The notes beneath the pieces were generated by a model. The model saw nothing but the letters and a program-made list of their open reading frames with translations. It ran no database searches and was not told the DNA's origin. From Burkholderia humptydooensis (GTDB lineage Bacteria; Pseudomonadota; Gammaproteobacteria; Burkholderiales; Burkholderiaceae): DNA of 64,000 nucleotides. The stretch covers positions 1,116,001 through 1,180,000 of the forward strand of contig NZ_CP013382.1 of assembly GCF_001513745.1 (NCBI RefSeq). The letters run 5' to 3'. Below are positions 35,051 to 44,593 of the stretch, one piece after another; position 1 is the stretch's first letter; each line of letters opens with the position of its first letter. The position numbers and the translations under genes were made by a program.

Positions 35051-35862
35051 GGTCGAACCCCGATTCCGATGAAACGAAACAGCCGGCGGCGGACGGTGCC
35101 GCTCCGAGCGCGCCGCTCGGCGTCGCGCGCGCCGGCAGGCCTTCCGATGTCGTCAGCGCGCGTAAGCATCGCGCGACATGCAAGTTCCGTACCGCGATGC
35201 GCCGCCGCGCCGGGCGCCGCCGGTCGCGCGCCGCGCGTCGACGGCGATATTTTAGAGGGAATCGCCACGGCGATGCGAAACCGGCATCCGATGTCGGATC
35301 GCGCTTTTCGCTTGCGCAAGTTGGGTAATCGCGCCGCCGGGGAATATCGATCGTCGCGCGATATTTTCTTGTGCAAGGCGATGCACCATGAAAATACGTT
35401 TTCCCGATAAAGCACAAAACCAGTGCGAATCGATAAATCGAATCGCAGGAATATCGATCGCCAGTTAAATTGAGGGCGGCGATCAATAATAAATGCCGAC
35501 GTCAATTTGGCCGCCTTTTTCCAATTTCCCAATATTTGTGTCACAAAAATCCGCTGCGAAGCCGAAATGGATTTGCACGAGCGCGGCAGCCGTTCCTGCA
35601 GTCATTCCCGCGGTCATTCCCGCGGTCATTCCTGATTCGCACAGCGGTTTCCGCGGCCGAATCCGCAGGCCCGGCACAGCCGCCGTCAGGCGGCGATGAC
35701 GGCGTTCGGCGCGACAGCGCGTTTCGCGCGGCGCGCATCGATGCGCTGCGGTTGCATCTCGGAAAAAACGGCGCGTTTCAATTTTATCCAATACAGCTAA
35801 ATAAGGTCGCCATAGTTTTGCGTCGAAGGTTGCCGCATTTTAAAACTCGAAAAGGGGTTGCC
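35051..35862. other. Long regulatory gap before the biosynthetic cluster
   Basis: 812 bases without a supported gene between divergent AraC and methyltransferase genes. The part at 35340-35560 is AT-rich and holds an interrupted dyad (AATATCG at 35343, CGATATT at 35359), and a 12-bp tandem repeat follows. It likely contains promoters of both directions and regulator sites. Confidence 0.55.
35598..35633. repeat. 12-bp tandem repeat, three units
   Basis: Three successive units of GC(A/G)GTCATTCC(C/T), listed as units 35598-35609, 35610-35621 and 35622-35633, lie in the cluster leader. They may be direct-repeat operator sites (AraC proteins use direct repeats) or a simple slippage array. Confidence 0.6.
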
Positions 35863-36852
35863 ATGCAAAACGTCGATCGTCCGACTGGTTCTTCGCTCGC
35901 AGGTGCCGCCATTCTGCTGGAGATCGGCTCCGCATACGGAGTCGTCGATTTCATCCGGCATTCGAAGGGTTTCGACGTGGCCGCGCTCGCCGAGCGCAGC
36001 GGAATCGACCGGCCGGTGATCGCCGAATATGTCGACGCGATGCGCGAGGCCGGGCTCCTGAGTCTCGCGAAATCGGGCGAGCGGGACATCTATCGGCCGG
36101 CCGACGATTTTCCCGACGTCGTCAACGACGTCGGCTACCTGTCGTGGGCGCTCCTCGCGTGCGCGCCGCTGATCCTCAATGCGCGCGAATTCGCCGCCGA
36201 CAACGCGCTCGCGCAGGCGCGCCATCCGCGCGACGGCGGGCTCGTCGCGCGCACGTCGAAATGGATGGGCGAACTGTCGTTCTATCCGCAGCCCGAGCGC
36301 GCGATCCTGAAGCTGCGGCCGAAGAAGATCGTCGACCTGGGCTCCGGCTCGGGCGGCTTCCTGATCCGGATGCTGCATCAGCTCGACGGCGCGCGCGGCG
36401 TCGGCGTCGATCTCAGCGCGACGGCGACCGAGCAGGCGAAGCAGGCGGCCGAAGCGAACGGCTTCGCCGGGCGGCTCGAATTCCTGCATCGGCCGATCCA
36501 GTCGCTGATCGACGATCCGACGCCGCTCAAGGGCGCGGACGTCGTGCACGCGGGCTTCGTGATGCACGACCTGCTGCCCGCCGAGGAGCGCACGCTCGAC
36601 GCGCTGCTCGAAACGTGCCGCGAGCACGCGTCGAGCGGCACCGTCGTGATCGTCGACGCGGTGCCGCTCGCGCCGGACCAATGGGAGCGTTCGTTCGCCG
36701 CGGCCTTCAATCACCTGCACCGCAACTTCATGTCGCGCCGGCTGCTGAGCGAGACCGAGTGGCGGGAGAAGTTCGAGAAGGCGGGTTTCGGAAACGTCGC
36801 CGTAGAAACGCTCGGCCACCCCGGTGGCCGGATGATTCTGGGGAGCGCTTAG
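35863..36852 (+). CDS. SAM-dependent methyltransferase with winged-helix N-terminus
   Basis: 329 aa. Residues 10-75 form the winged-helix dimerisation domain of secondary-metabolism O-methyltransferases (LLEIGSAYGVVDFIRH, VAALAERSGIDRPVIAEYVD). The SAM-binding glycine loop is IVDLGSGSGGF at about 156-166, with acidic GVGVDLSATA after it. A ribosome site AAAAGGGG lies upstream. It opens a probable biosynthetic operon: the next gene starts 55 bases later. The methylated substrate is unknown. Confidence 0.85.
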   Translation: MQNVDRPTGSSLAGAAILLEIGSAYGVVDFIRHSKGFDVAALAERSGIDRPVIAEYVDAMREAGLLSLAKSGERDIYRPADDFPDVVNDVGYLSWALLACAPLILNAREFAADNALAQARHPRDGGLVARTSKWMGELSFYPQPERAILKLRPKKIVDLGSGSGGFLIRMLHQLDGARGVGVDLSATATEQAKQAAEANGFAGRLEFLHRPIQSLIDDPTPLKGADVVHAGFVMHDLLPAEERTLDALLETCREHASSGTVVIVDAVPLAPDQWERSFAAAFNHLHRNFMSRRLLSETEWREKFEKAGFGNVAVETLGHPGGRMILGSA

Positions 36853-36907
36853 GAGGAGATGTTCTTCGTTGTCTTGGGCCGATGTAGTTACTTCCGAGGA
36901 GTGTGTC

Positions 36908-37711
36908 ATGCCGATCACTGTCGATGAACTGGTTCAGAAAGTCAAAAGCCATCGCTGTTATACCCACCCGGTGTTCATGAACTGGGCGAAGGTCGATCCC
37001 GAGCCGAAAGTCGTCGGGGCGCTGTTCCATCAGATCCAGAATTTCTGCGCGTCGACGCGGCCGGGCTGGAATTTCCCGCAGGCGCTCGCCGATCACGGGC
37101 TGCAGAAGCAGAGCGAGCTGATGAACGAGATCGTCGACAGCGAATCGGGACACGGCCCCGAGCTCGCGACGATGGCGGGCTACATCGTCAATCGCGCGGC
37201 GGGCAGCGCGGTGATTCCGGATCTGTACGATCAGGCGGCCGTCGAGGGCGTGCTCAAGCACTATTCGGACGAACTGCTCGGCTCGCTGCCCGGCTACGAC
37301 GACGAGACCGGCCTCACGACGCAGGTGCGCCGCGCGATCAGCGTGTTCGAGCGCCGCAAGCTCGTCGACGTCGAATCGACGTACCGCAATCTCGGCACCG
37401 CGCTCGCGCTCGAAATGATCTCGAATCGCCAACTGATCCCGGGCGAGAAGCACTGCCTCGTCGACAGCGGGCTGTACGACGCGACGCTCGAGGTGCCGGA
37501 GATGCACTACCTGCTCGAGCACTGGGGCGAGGTCGGCGCCGAGCAGCAGCACGAGGAGAACGCGCGGGCCGCGGTGAAGCCCGCGCTCGAGTCCGAGCAT
37601 GCGGCGCTCGTGATCGAAGGCGCGGAGGAGTTCCTGAACGCGCTTGCGAGCGTGTGGGATCTGCTCGATGCGTCGCTGCTGGAATCGGGCTACGTGAAGA
37701 AGGCGGCGTGA
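36908..37711 (+). CDS. Haem-oxygenase-like diiron oxidase (HDO) family protein
   Basis: 267 aa, all-helical. Candidate metal ligands follow the HDO pattern: Glu79-x2-His82 (DSESGHGPE), Glu169 (LALEMI), then a late Glu/His group around 204-216 (LLEHWGEVGAEQQHEE). HDO members include UndA, BesC and SznF, which use two irons and oxygen to cleave or oxidise amino and fatty acids. The long helix pattern and NFPQAL near residue 55 also fit. It stands between a methyltransferase and oxidase genes, so it is probably the key oxygenase of the cluster. Exact chemistry cannot be read from sequence. Confidence 0.72.
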   Translation: MPITVDELVQKVKSHRCYTHPVFMNWAKVDPEPKVVGALFHQIQNFCASTRPGWNFPQALADHGLQKQSELMNEIVDSESGHGPELATMAGYIVNRAAGSAVIPDLYDQAAVEGVLKHYSDELLGSLPGYDDETGLTTQVRRAISVFERRKLVDVESTYRNLGTALALEMISNRQLIPGEKHCLVDSGLYDATLEVPEMHYLLEHWGEVGAEQQHEENARAAVKPALESEHAALVIEGAEEFLNALASVWDLLDASLLESGYVKKAA

Positions 37712-37771
37712 CGATGCCGGGCACGGCGCCGCGAGGCGCCGTCTTCCCCATTCTTGCAGTGCGAGGAAACC

Positions 37772-38068
37772 ATGACGGCATATCTGCTGGGCAGGATGGC
37801 GATCAGCGACCCGTCGAAGTACGCGCGTTACAAGGCGCTGACGCCCGACATCATCGCGCGCTTCGGCGGCCGGTTCCTGACGCGCGGCGGCGACAAGCTG
37901 ACGCTCGAAGGGCCCGCCGACGAGCGCCGGATCGTGCTCGTCGAGTTCGCGGATGCGGACGCGGCGGCGCGCTTCTATCACTCGGCCGATTACCAGCATG
38001 CGAAGTCGCTGCGCGAAGGGGCGGCCGACATGCAGTTGATGATCGTCGGCGGCTTCGAGCAGAAATGA
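37772..38068 (+). CDS. DUF1330 domain protein
   Basis: 98 aa, one dimeric alpha-beta barrel-like DUF1330 domain: MTAYLLGRMAISDPSKYARY, GGRFLTRGGD, IVLVEFADADAARFYHS with small differences, and a C-terminal MQLMIVGGFE. The ribosome site GAGGAAA lies before the ATG. The family has no settled function; in clusters it may act on or bind a small intermediate. 60 bases after the HDO gene, same strand. Confidence 0.88.
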   Translation: MTAYLLGRMAISDPSKYARYKALTPDIIARFGGRFLTRGGDKLTLEGPADERRIVLVEFADADAAARFYHSADYQHAKSLREGAADMQLMIVGGFEQK

Positions 38069-38131
38069 CGGCCGGCTCGGGCCGCCCGCCCGCCGCGGCG
38101 CGCGGGCGCGATCGACGAACGGAGGCGACGC

Positions 38132-39625
38132 ATGCGCGACGTGACCAATGACGAACAGCGATCCGGCGGATGGGGGGCGTTTCCCGTGGGCGCGCCGCCC
38201 GACGGCGACGCCCCCGCTGCATTCGCGACGCCGGAGACGGTCGGGCGCTGCGTCGACGAGTTGCGCACGGTCGTCGGCGAGCGGCTAGTCGTCGGGCGCG
38301 CGGTGCGCGAGCAGCACGGCAAGGACATTTCGTTCCATCCGGGCGCGCCGCCCGACGCCGTCGCGTTCGTCCAGTCGACGGCCGAGGTCGCCGCGATCAC
38401 GCGCGTGTGCCACCGGCTGCGCGTGCCGCTGATTCCGTTCGGCACCGGCACGTCGTGCGAGGGGCACATCGCCGCGCTGCGCGGCGGCGTGTGCATCGAT
38501 CTGTCCGGCATGAACCGGATTCTGCGCGTGAGCACCGAGGATCTCGACTGCACGGTCGAGGCGGGCGTGACGCGCAAGCAGCTCAATGCGCATCTGCACG
38601 ACACGGGGCTGTTCTTCCCGATCGATCCGGGCGCGGACGCGTCGATCGGCGGCATGTGCTCGACGCGCGCGTCCGGCACGAACGCGGTCCGCTACGGGAC
38701 GATGCGCGAGAGCGTGCTCGCGCTCGAAGTCGTGCTGCCGAACGGCGACGTGACGTCGGTTGGCTCGCGTGCGCGCAAGTCGGCGGCGGGCTACGATCTC
38801 GCGCGCCTGTTCGTCGGCGCGGAAGGCACGCTCGGCACGATCACGGGCGTCACGCTGCGGCTGCATCCGCGGCCGGACCAGGTGTCGGCCGCGGTGTGCG
38901 GCTTTGCCGACCTGAAGGCCGCGGTCGACTCGGTGATCGCGATCATCCAGAGCGGCGTGCCGATCGCGCGCGTCGAACTGCTCGACGCGATGCAGATTGC
39001 CGCGTGCAACCGCTATTCGAAGCTGAGCCTTCAGGAGCGGCCGACGCTCTTTTTCGAGTTCGCGGGCTTCGGCGCCGCCGTCGACGAGCAGATCGGCTGG
39101 GTCGGCGAGATTTGCGCGGGCCACGGCGGCAGCGAATTCCGCTGGGCGTCGCGGCCGGAGGAGCGCAGCGCGCTGTGGGCGGCGCGGCACGACGTCTGGT
39201 GGGCGACGCTCGCGCTGCGACCCGGCTGCGAAGGGATGCCGACCGATTCGTGCGTGCCCGTGTCGCGGCTCGCGGAGGCGGTGCTCGCCGCGCGCGCGGA
39301 CGTCGACGCGCTCGGCCTCGTCGCGACGATCTGCGGGCACGTCGGCGACGGCAATTTCCATGTTTGCATCGTGATCGATCCGGCCGACGCGGACGAGCTC
39401 GCGCGCGCGACGGAGCTGAACCGGCGGCTCGCGCTGCGCGCGATCGCGCTCGGCGGCACCTGCACGGGCGAGCACGGCGTCGGCTACGGGAAGATCGGCT
39501 ATCTGGAGCGCGAGCATTCGACGTCGCTGCAGTTGATGGCGGCCGTCAAGCGGGCGCTCGATCCGAGGGGCATCATGAATCCGGGCAAGGTGCTGCACCA
39601 CGACCGTTATCCGCCGTTCGACTGA
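38132..39625 (+). CDS. FAD-linked oxidase, D-lactate dehydrogenase/GlcD-like
   Basis: 497 aa. The PCMH-type FAD domain (about 70-250) carries PLIPFGTGTSCEGH and DPGADASIGGMCSTRASGTN. The C-terminal domain has the metal-binding GHVGDGNFHVC and the final TCTGEHGVGYGKIGYL. These match LDHD/D-2-hydroxyacid dehydrogenases that turn 2-hydroxy acids into 2-oxo acids. In this gene run it may oxidise a hydroxy-acid intermediate rather than serve lactate use. A GGAGG ribosome site lies six bases before the ATG. Confidence 0.88.
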   Translation: MRDVTNDEQRSGGWGAFPVGAPPDGDAPAAFATPETVGRCVDELRTVVGERLVVGRAVREQHGKDISFHPGAPPDAVAFVQSTAEVAAITRVCHRLRVPLIPFGTGTSCEGHIAALRGGVCIDLSGMNRILRVSTEDLDCTVEAGVTRKQLNAHLHDTGLFFPIDPGADASIGGMCSTRASGTNAVRYGTMRESVLALEVVLPNGDVTSVGSRARKSAAGYDLARLFVGAEGTLGTITGVTLRLHPRPDQVSAAVCGFADLKAAVDSVIAIIQSGVPIARVELLDAMQIAACNRYSKLSLQERPTLFFEFAGFGAAVDEQIGWVGEICAGHGGSEFRWASRPEERSALWAARHDVWWATLALRPGCEGMPTDSCVPVSRLAEAVLAARADVDALGLVATICGHVGDGNFHVCIVIDPADADELARATELNRRLALRAIALGGTCTGEHGVGYGKIGYLEREHSTSLQLMAAVKRALDPRGIMNPGKVLHHDRYPPFD

Positions 39626-39953
39626 ATTCTGGACAGCGCGCGGGCGGGGCGAGCGGCCGATCTGGCCGTGCGCGGCCCGACCCGGCGGGCCGGCCGCCGA
39701 ACGAACGCGGCGCCACGTGCGCCGCGACGATCGGGCCGGCGTGCGCCGCGCGGTGCGCGACCCGTCGCCCGCGGTTCGCGCGTCCGCTTACCGGCCGTGC
39801 GCGACCGGCTCTGCGCAGCCGCCCCTCCTATCGACCATCCGCCACCGGCCACCGGCCGCGCCGGCGCAAGGCGGGCGGCGATCGGCATCAAATTTTCGCC
39901 AATAAGCTCGCTGAGACTTCTGACATCTTTCATTCATCAGCCAGGTGGAGCTT
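39626..39953. other. Non-coding gap inside the cluster
   Basis: 328 bases without a supported gene. The first half is very GC-rich with short inverted repeats such as CGGCC-GATCT-GGCCG; the last 70 bases become AT-richer and may hold a separate promoter for the editing/exporter/synthetase genes. No clear terminator. Confidence 0.45.
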
Positions 39954-40673
39954 ATGAATCGATTGTTCTGTCAAGACGACCCCGACACGCTGCTGCTGGC
40001 GGGCACGGTGGTCGACACGCGGCCGGGCGCGGTGCGCCTGTCTCAGCATCCGTTCTATCCGGGGGGCGGCGGCCAGTTGCCCGATCTCGGCACGGTCCAA
40101 TGGGAAGGCGGCGTCGAGACCGTCACCGGTTTCAGCGAGGACGAAGGCGGGCTCTGGATCGAGCTCGCGAATGGCGTCGAGATCGTCGGTCACGTGCAGT
40201 CGAGCGTCGACGCCGCGTTCCGCCGCTCGATGCGCGAGCTGCACACCGATCTGCACGTGCTCAACGCGCTCGTCTATCGCGATTTCGACGGCGCGCTCGT
40301 GACGGGCGTTCAGATGAACGCCGACCGCACCGCGCGCATCGACTTCGATCTGCCCGACGCCGACAACGATCGCCTGCGCGCGCTGGAGGCCGAATTGAAC
40401 GACGTCGTGCATCGCGATCTGCCGGTGCGCACGCGCTACGTGCCGCTCGCCGACGCGCAGCAGGAAAGCGGGCTCCTGCGCTCGCGCTCGGTCGCGCCGC
40501 CGCCGACGGCGGACGGGCTCGTGCGGATCGTCGAGATCGACGGCCTCGACAGCCAGGCGTGCGGCGGCACGCATCTCGCGTCGACGGGCGGTTCGAGTCC
40601 GGTCCGGATACTGAAGATCGAAAACAAGGGCCGCTCGAACCGCCGCGTGCGGCTCGGGCTGGAGCCGAGATGA
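39954..40673 (+). CDS. AlaX-type alanyl-tRNA editing protein
   Basis: 239 aa, the stand-alone editing domain of alanyl-tRNA synthetase. It has the FYPGGGGQLPDLG entry motif (34-46), His97-x3-His101 (HTDLHVL) and Cys203-x3-His207 (CGGTHLASTG), the four zinc ligands. Family members hydrolyse Ser-, Gly- or other wrongly charged tRNA(Ala). Strong AGGTGGAG ribosome site. Placed immediately before an exporter and an isoleucyl-tRNA synthetase, it is a candidate protection factor against misincorporation of the cluster's product, which is inference. Confidence 0.87.
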   Translation: MNRLFCQDDPDTLLLAGTVVDTRPGAVRLSQHPFYPGGGGQLPDLGTVQWEGGVETVTGFSEDEGGLWIELANGVEIVGHVQSSVDAAFRRSMRELHTDLHVLNALVYRDFDGALVTGVQMNADRTARIDFDLPDADNDRLRALEAELNDVVHRDLPVRTRYVPLADAQQESGLLRSRSVAPPPTADGLVRIVEIDGLDSQACGGTHLASTGGSSPVRILKIENKGRSNRRVRLGLEPR

Positions 40674-41608
40674 CGCAGCGCCTCTTCGCCGCGGTGTGGC
40701 GGCGGCCGGTGTGGCTGCTGTGGGTGCCGCCCGCGTTCTGGGCCGGCAACGTCGTGCTCGGCCGCGCGTTCAGCACGAGCTTTCCGCCCGTCTCGCTCGC
40801 GGTCGGCCGCTGGCTCGTCGCGCTCGTCGCGCTCGCGCCGTTCGTGTGGCGCGACGTGCTCCGCGAGCGGCAACTGCTGCTTCGGCACTGGAAGCTGATC
40901 TGGGCGTGCGGCGCGCTCGGGATCGCCGGCTACAACGCGCTCGCGTACGTCGCGCTGCGCTCGGTGCCGGCCGCGAGCGTCGCGTTCCTGAACTCGACGC
41001 TGCCGCTGATGGTGCCGCTCGCCGCGGCGCTCCTCGGCGTCGAGCGGATCACGTCGCGCGCGATCGCCGGCATCGTCGTGTCGTTCGGCGGCGTCGCGTG
41101 GATCGTCGCGCGCGGCCATTGGGAAGATCTCGTCGCGCTGCGCTTCGATCACGGCGAGCTCATCGTGATCCTCGCGACGGCCAACTACGCGATCTATTCG
41201 GTGCTGCTGCGGCGCAAGCCCGCGGCGATCAGCCCGCTCGCGTTCCTGACCGCGACGATGGCCACCGGGCTCGCGGTGCTCGCGCCGTTCTGGGTGCTGG
41301 AGCTCGCTGGCGGCGCGCGCATTCCGTTCGATCCGAAATCGATCGGCGCGGTGCTCTATATCGGCGTGTTCGCGTCGCTGATCGCATTCATCCTGTGGGG
41401 CCATTGCGTGCAGGTGCTCGGCGCGACGGTGACGGGCGTGTCGTTCCATCTCGTCGCGCTGTTCACCGCGGTGCTCGCCGCGATGACGCTCGGCGAGCCG
41501 GTCCATTCGTATCACCTCGTCGGCATCGCGCTGATCCTGTTCGGCTTCTTCGTCGCGACCCGCTCGGCGCCGGGCGTTCGCTCCGCCCCGAACGCACGTT
41601 CGCTGTGA
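40670..41608 (+). CDS. EamA/DMT-family exporter
   Basis: 312 aa with ten membrane helices in two EamA repeats: [20 protein letters not shown] opens the first and [17 protein letters not shown] the second. Its ATG overlaps the editing-protein stop by four bases. EamA proteins often export amino acids or small metabolites, so this is a reasonable exit route for an amino-acid-like product. Confidence 0.88.
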   Translation: MTQRLFAAVWRRPVWLLWVPPAFWAGNVVLGRAFSTSFPPVSLAVGRWLVALVALAPFVWRDVLRERQLLLRHWKLIWACGALGIAGYNALAYVALRSVPAASVAFLNSTLPLMVPLAAALLGVERITSRAIAGIVVSFGGVAWIVARGHWEDLVALRFDHGELIVILATANYAIYSVLLRRKPAAISPLAFLTATMATGLAVLAPFWVLELAGGARIPFDPKSIGAVLYIGVFASLIAFILWGHCVQVLGATVTGVSFHLVALFTAVLAAMTLGEPVHSYHLVGIALILFGFFVATRSAPGVRSAPNARSL

Positions 41609-41690
41609 CCCGGCCGGGCCGCGGCGGCCCGGATGCCTTTTCGGCGGACGCAATCGGGCGTCCGCCTGTTCGCGCGCCTCGGAGGGGCCG

Positions 41691-44510
41691 ATGTCCGAAT
41701 ACAAGGAAACGCTGAACCTGTTGCAGACGCCTTTTCCGATGAAGGGCGACCTGCCGCGCCGCGAGCCCGCGCTCGTCGAGCGCTGGGCGACTCAGCGCGT
41801 CTACGCGCGGATGCGCGCGGCGGCGGCGGGGCGGCCGCCGTTCGTGCTGCACGACGGGCCGCCGTATGCGAACGGCGACATCCACATCGGGCACGCGGTC
41901 AACAAGGTGCTGAAGGACATCGTGCTGAAGAGCCGCTTTCACGCGGGCTACGACGCGCAATGGATTCCCGGCTGGGACTGCCACGGGATGCCGATCGAGC
42001 ACCGGATCGAGCAGCAGAACGGCTGCGGCCTGCCGGCGGAAACCGTGCAGCGGCTCTGCCGCGAATACGCGTTCGAGCAGACCGAGCGGCAGCAGCGCGA
42101 TTTCCTGCGGCTCGGCCTGCTCGGCGATTGGCCGCACGCGTTTCGGACGATGGACTTCCGCACCGAGGCGAACGAGCTGCGCTTTCTCGAGCGCATACGC
42201 GGGCGCGGGCTGCTGTATCGCGGGCAGAAGCCGGTGAACTGGTGCGTCGATTGCCAGTCGGCGCTCGCGGAGGCCGAGCTCGAATACGCGCAGAAGACCT
42301 CGATCGCGATTCACGCCGGGCTGCGCGTGCGCGATCCGGTCGATTTCGCATCGCGCTTTCGCTGCCATCCGGTCGCGGACAAGCCGGCGATGCTCGTCGT
42401 GTGGACGACCACGCCGTGGACGCTCCCCGGCAACGCGGCGGCCGGCGTGCGCGCCGATGCGCCTTACGGGCTGTACGACACGCCCGAGGCGCTCTTCGTC
42501 GTCGCGCAGCCGTTGGGCGACGCGCTGTTCGCGTCGCTCGGCATCGGTTACGAGCTGTGCGCGCTCGCGCAGGGGCGCGATCTCGTCGGCCTCGCGCTCG
42601 GGCAGCCGTTCTTCGCCGGGCGCGACGTGCCTGTCGTCGCGGCCGAGTTCGTCACGCTCGACGCGGGCACGGGCATCGTCCATCTCGCGCCCGCGCACGG
42701 CGCCGAGGACGCCGAGCTGTGCCGCCGGCTCGGCATGACGGGCGAGAACGTCGTGGACGGCGCGGGCCGGTTCGTCGCCGATCTGCCCGAGATCGGCGGA
42801 CTGGCGCTCGACGAAGGCGTCGCGCGCATCGTCGCGAAGCTGCGCTCGGACGGCGCGCTCGTGCGCGAGACGGCGTTCGAGCACGCGTATCCGCACTGCT
42901 GGCGGCACAAGACGCCGATCCTGTTCCGCTCGACGCCGCAATGGTTCATCGGCATGGACATCGGGGCCGGAGGGGGCGCGGAGGAAGCGGAGGAAGCGGA
43001 GCAATCGGGGCCTGCCAGGACGCTGCGCGAGACCGCGCGCGACGCGATCGCCGACGTGCCGTTCTATCCGCCGTCCGCGCGGCAGCGGATGGAGGCGATG
43101 ATCGACGGCCGGCCCGACTGGTGCGTGTCGCGGCAGCGGACCTGGGGCGTGCCGCTGCCGTACTTCGTCAGGCGCAGCGACCGGTCGCTGCACCCGCAGA
43201 CCGCGCGGCTCGTCGAGGAAGTGGCCGCGCGCGTCGAGCGCGACGGCATCGCCGCATGGACGCGGCTGCGGCCGGCCGAGCTCGGCGTCGACGAGAACGA
43301 ATACGAAAAACTGTCCGACACGCTCGACGTCTGGTTCGACTCCGGTTCGATCCACGCCACCGTCTATCGCGACGCGGCGCGCCCGGACGCGGGCGGCTAT
43401 CCGGCGGACCTGTATCTGGAAGGCGCGGACCAGCATCGCGGCTGGTTCGGCTCGTCGCTGATGACGGGGTGCGCGGCGGACGGCCGCGCGCCGTTCCGCG
43501 CGATCCTCACGCACGGCTTCGTCGTCGACGGCGCGGGGCGCAAGATGAGCAAGTCGCTCGGCAACACGGTGAGCCCGCAGCAGATCGCGAGCACGCGCGG
43601 CGCGGACATCCTGCGCCTGTGGATCGCGAGCACCGACTACGCGGCCGAGATGTCGATCTCCGACGAGATCCTCGAGCGCGTCGTGGAGACGTACCGGCGC
43701 ATCCGCAACACGTTGCGCTTCCTGCTGCAGAACGTCGCCGATTTCGATCCGGACGACGACTCGGTTTCCGCCGAGCGTCTCCTCGACGTCGACCGTTACG
43801 CGCTCGCGCGCTGCCGCGAGTTCGTCGACGCGTGCCGCAGCGCGTATGCGCGCTACGACTTCCTCGCGGTGACGCGGCTCGCGCACGGCTATTGCGCGGA
43901 AGAGCTCGGCGGCTTCTATCTCGATGCGCTGAAGGACCGGCTGTATGCGAGCGTCGCCGACGGCGTCGAGCGGCGCTCCGCGCAGACCGCGCTGCGCAGC
44001 GTGCTCGCGAACCTGCTGATCTCGATCGCGCCGATCCTGAGCTTCACGGCCGAGGAGGCGTGGGCGGTGCTCGCGGGCGGCGAGGGCGAGCGCGACAGCG
44101 TGTTCCTGCAGACGTGGGACGAGCACGCGCCGCCGCCGCTCGACGATCGCGCGGTGCTCGCGCGCTGGGCGCACGTGCGCGCGCTGCGGCCGCACGTGAC
44201 GAAGGCGCTCGAGGAGGCGCGCGGCGCGGCGCTCATCGGGCGCTCGACCGAGGCGGACATCGTCATTCGCGCGCCGCGCGACGTGCTCGACGCGCTGGCG
44301 CCGCTGCGCGGCGAACTGGCCGCGGTCTTCATCGTCGCGGGCGTGACGCTCGCGACGGCCGACGAGATTGCGGTGGCGGTCGCGCGCACAAGTCTCGCGC
44401 GCTGCGGGCGCTGCTGGCGGCACGAGCCGACGGTCGACGCGCACGCGGGCGACGACGCGCTTTGCGAACGCTGCCGGCACGCGTTGTCGCGGCGGGTGCT
44501 CGCCTGTTAG
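41691..44510 (+). CDS. ileS: Isoleucyl-tRNA synthetase, probable additional (resistance-type) copy
   Basis: 939 aa, full length. Motifs: HIGH at 65-68 (NGDIHIGH), [11 protein letters not shown], the editing-domain [21 protein letters not shown] at 618-622, and a C-terminal zinc knuckle with Cys905, 908, 925 and 928. All catalytic parts look intact. It has an acidic low-complexity insertion ([14 protein letters not shown]) near residue 425-440 that I would not expect in a housekeeping enzyme. Its genetic setting, after tailoring oxidases, an editing protein and an exporter, and far from lspA and ribF, points to a second copy that gives self-resistance to an isoleucine-pathway inhibitor. Confidence 0.88.
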   Translation: MSEYKETLNLLQTPFPMKGDLPRREPALVERWATQRVYARMRAAAAGRPPFVLHDGPPYANGDIHIGHAVNKVLKDIVLKSRFHAGYDAQWIPGWDCHGMPIEHRIEQQNGCGLPAETVQRLCREYAFEQTERQQRDFLRLGLLGDWPHAFRTMDFRTEANELRFLERIRGRGLLYRGQKPVNWCVDCQSALAEAELEYAQKTSIAIHAGLRVRDPVDFASRFRCHPVADKPAMLVVWTTTPWTLPGNAAAGVRADAPYGLYDTPEALFVVAQPLGDALFASLGIGYELCALAQGRDLVGLALGQPFFAGRDVPVVAAEFVTLDAGTGIVHLAPAHGAEDAELCRRLGMTGENVVDGAGRFVADLPEIGGLALDEGVARIVAKLRSDGALVRETAFEHAYPHCWRHKTPILFRSTPQWFIGMDIGAGGGAEEAEEAEQSGPARTLRETARDAIADVPFYPPSARQRMEAMIDGRPDWCVSRQRTWGVPLPYFVRRSDRSLHPQTARLVEEVAARVERDGIAAWTRLRPAELGVDENEYEKLSDTLDVWFDSGSIHATVYRDAARPDAGGYPADLYLEGADQHRGWFGSSLMTGCAADGRAPFRAILTHGFVVDGAGRKMSKSLGNTVSPQQIASTRGADILRLWIASTDYAAEMSISDEILERVVETYRRIRNTLRFLLQNVADFDPDDDSVSAERLLDVDRYALARCREFVDACRSAYARYDFLAVTRLAHGYCAEELGGFYLDALKDRLYASVADGVERRSAQTALRSVLANLLISIAPILSFTAEEAWAVLAGGEGERDSVFLQTWDEHAPPPLDDRAVLARWAHVRALRPHVTKALEEARGAALIGRSTEADIVIRAPRDVLDALAPLRGELAAVFIVAGVTLATADEIAVAVARTSLARCGRCWRHEPTVDAHAGDDALCERCRHALSRRVLAC

Positions 44511-44593
44511 CGACGATTCGGCTCGATCGTAGCCAATCGTAGCCAATCGGCCCGGGCGCCGCCGCATGCGCGTTCGGCGCGCCGACGCGCCGC

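Noticed and set aside
41691..44510. Mupirocin-type, eukaryote-like IleRS2
   Set aside because: The HIGH motif is standard and the C-terminal zinc knuckle is of the bacterial type, so it cannot be called the mupirocin-resistance class.
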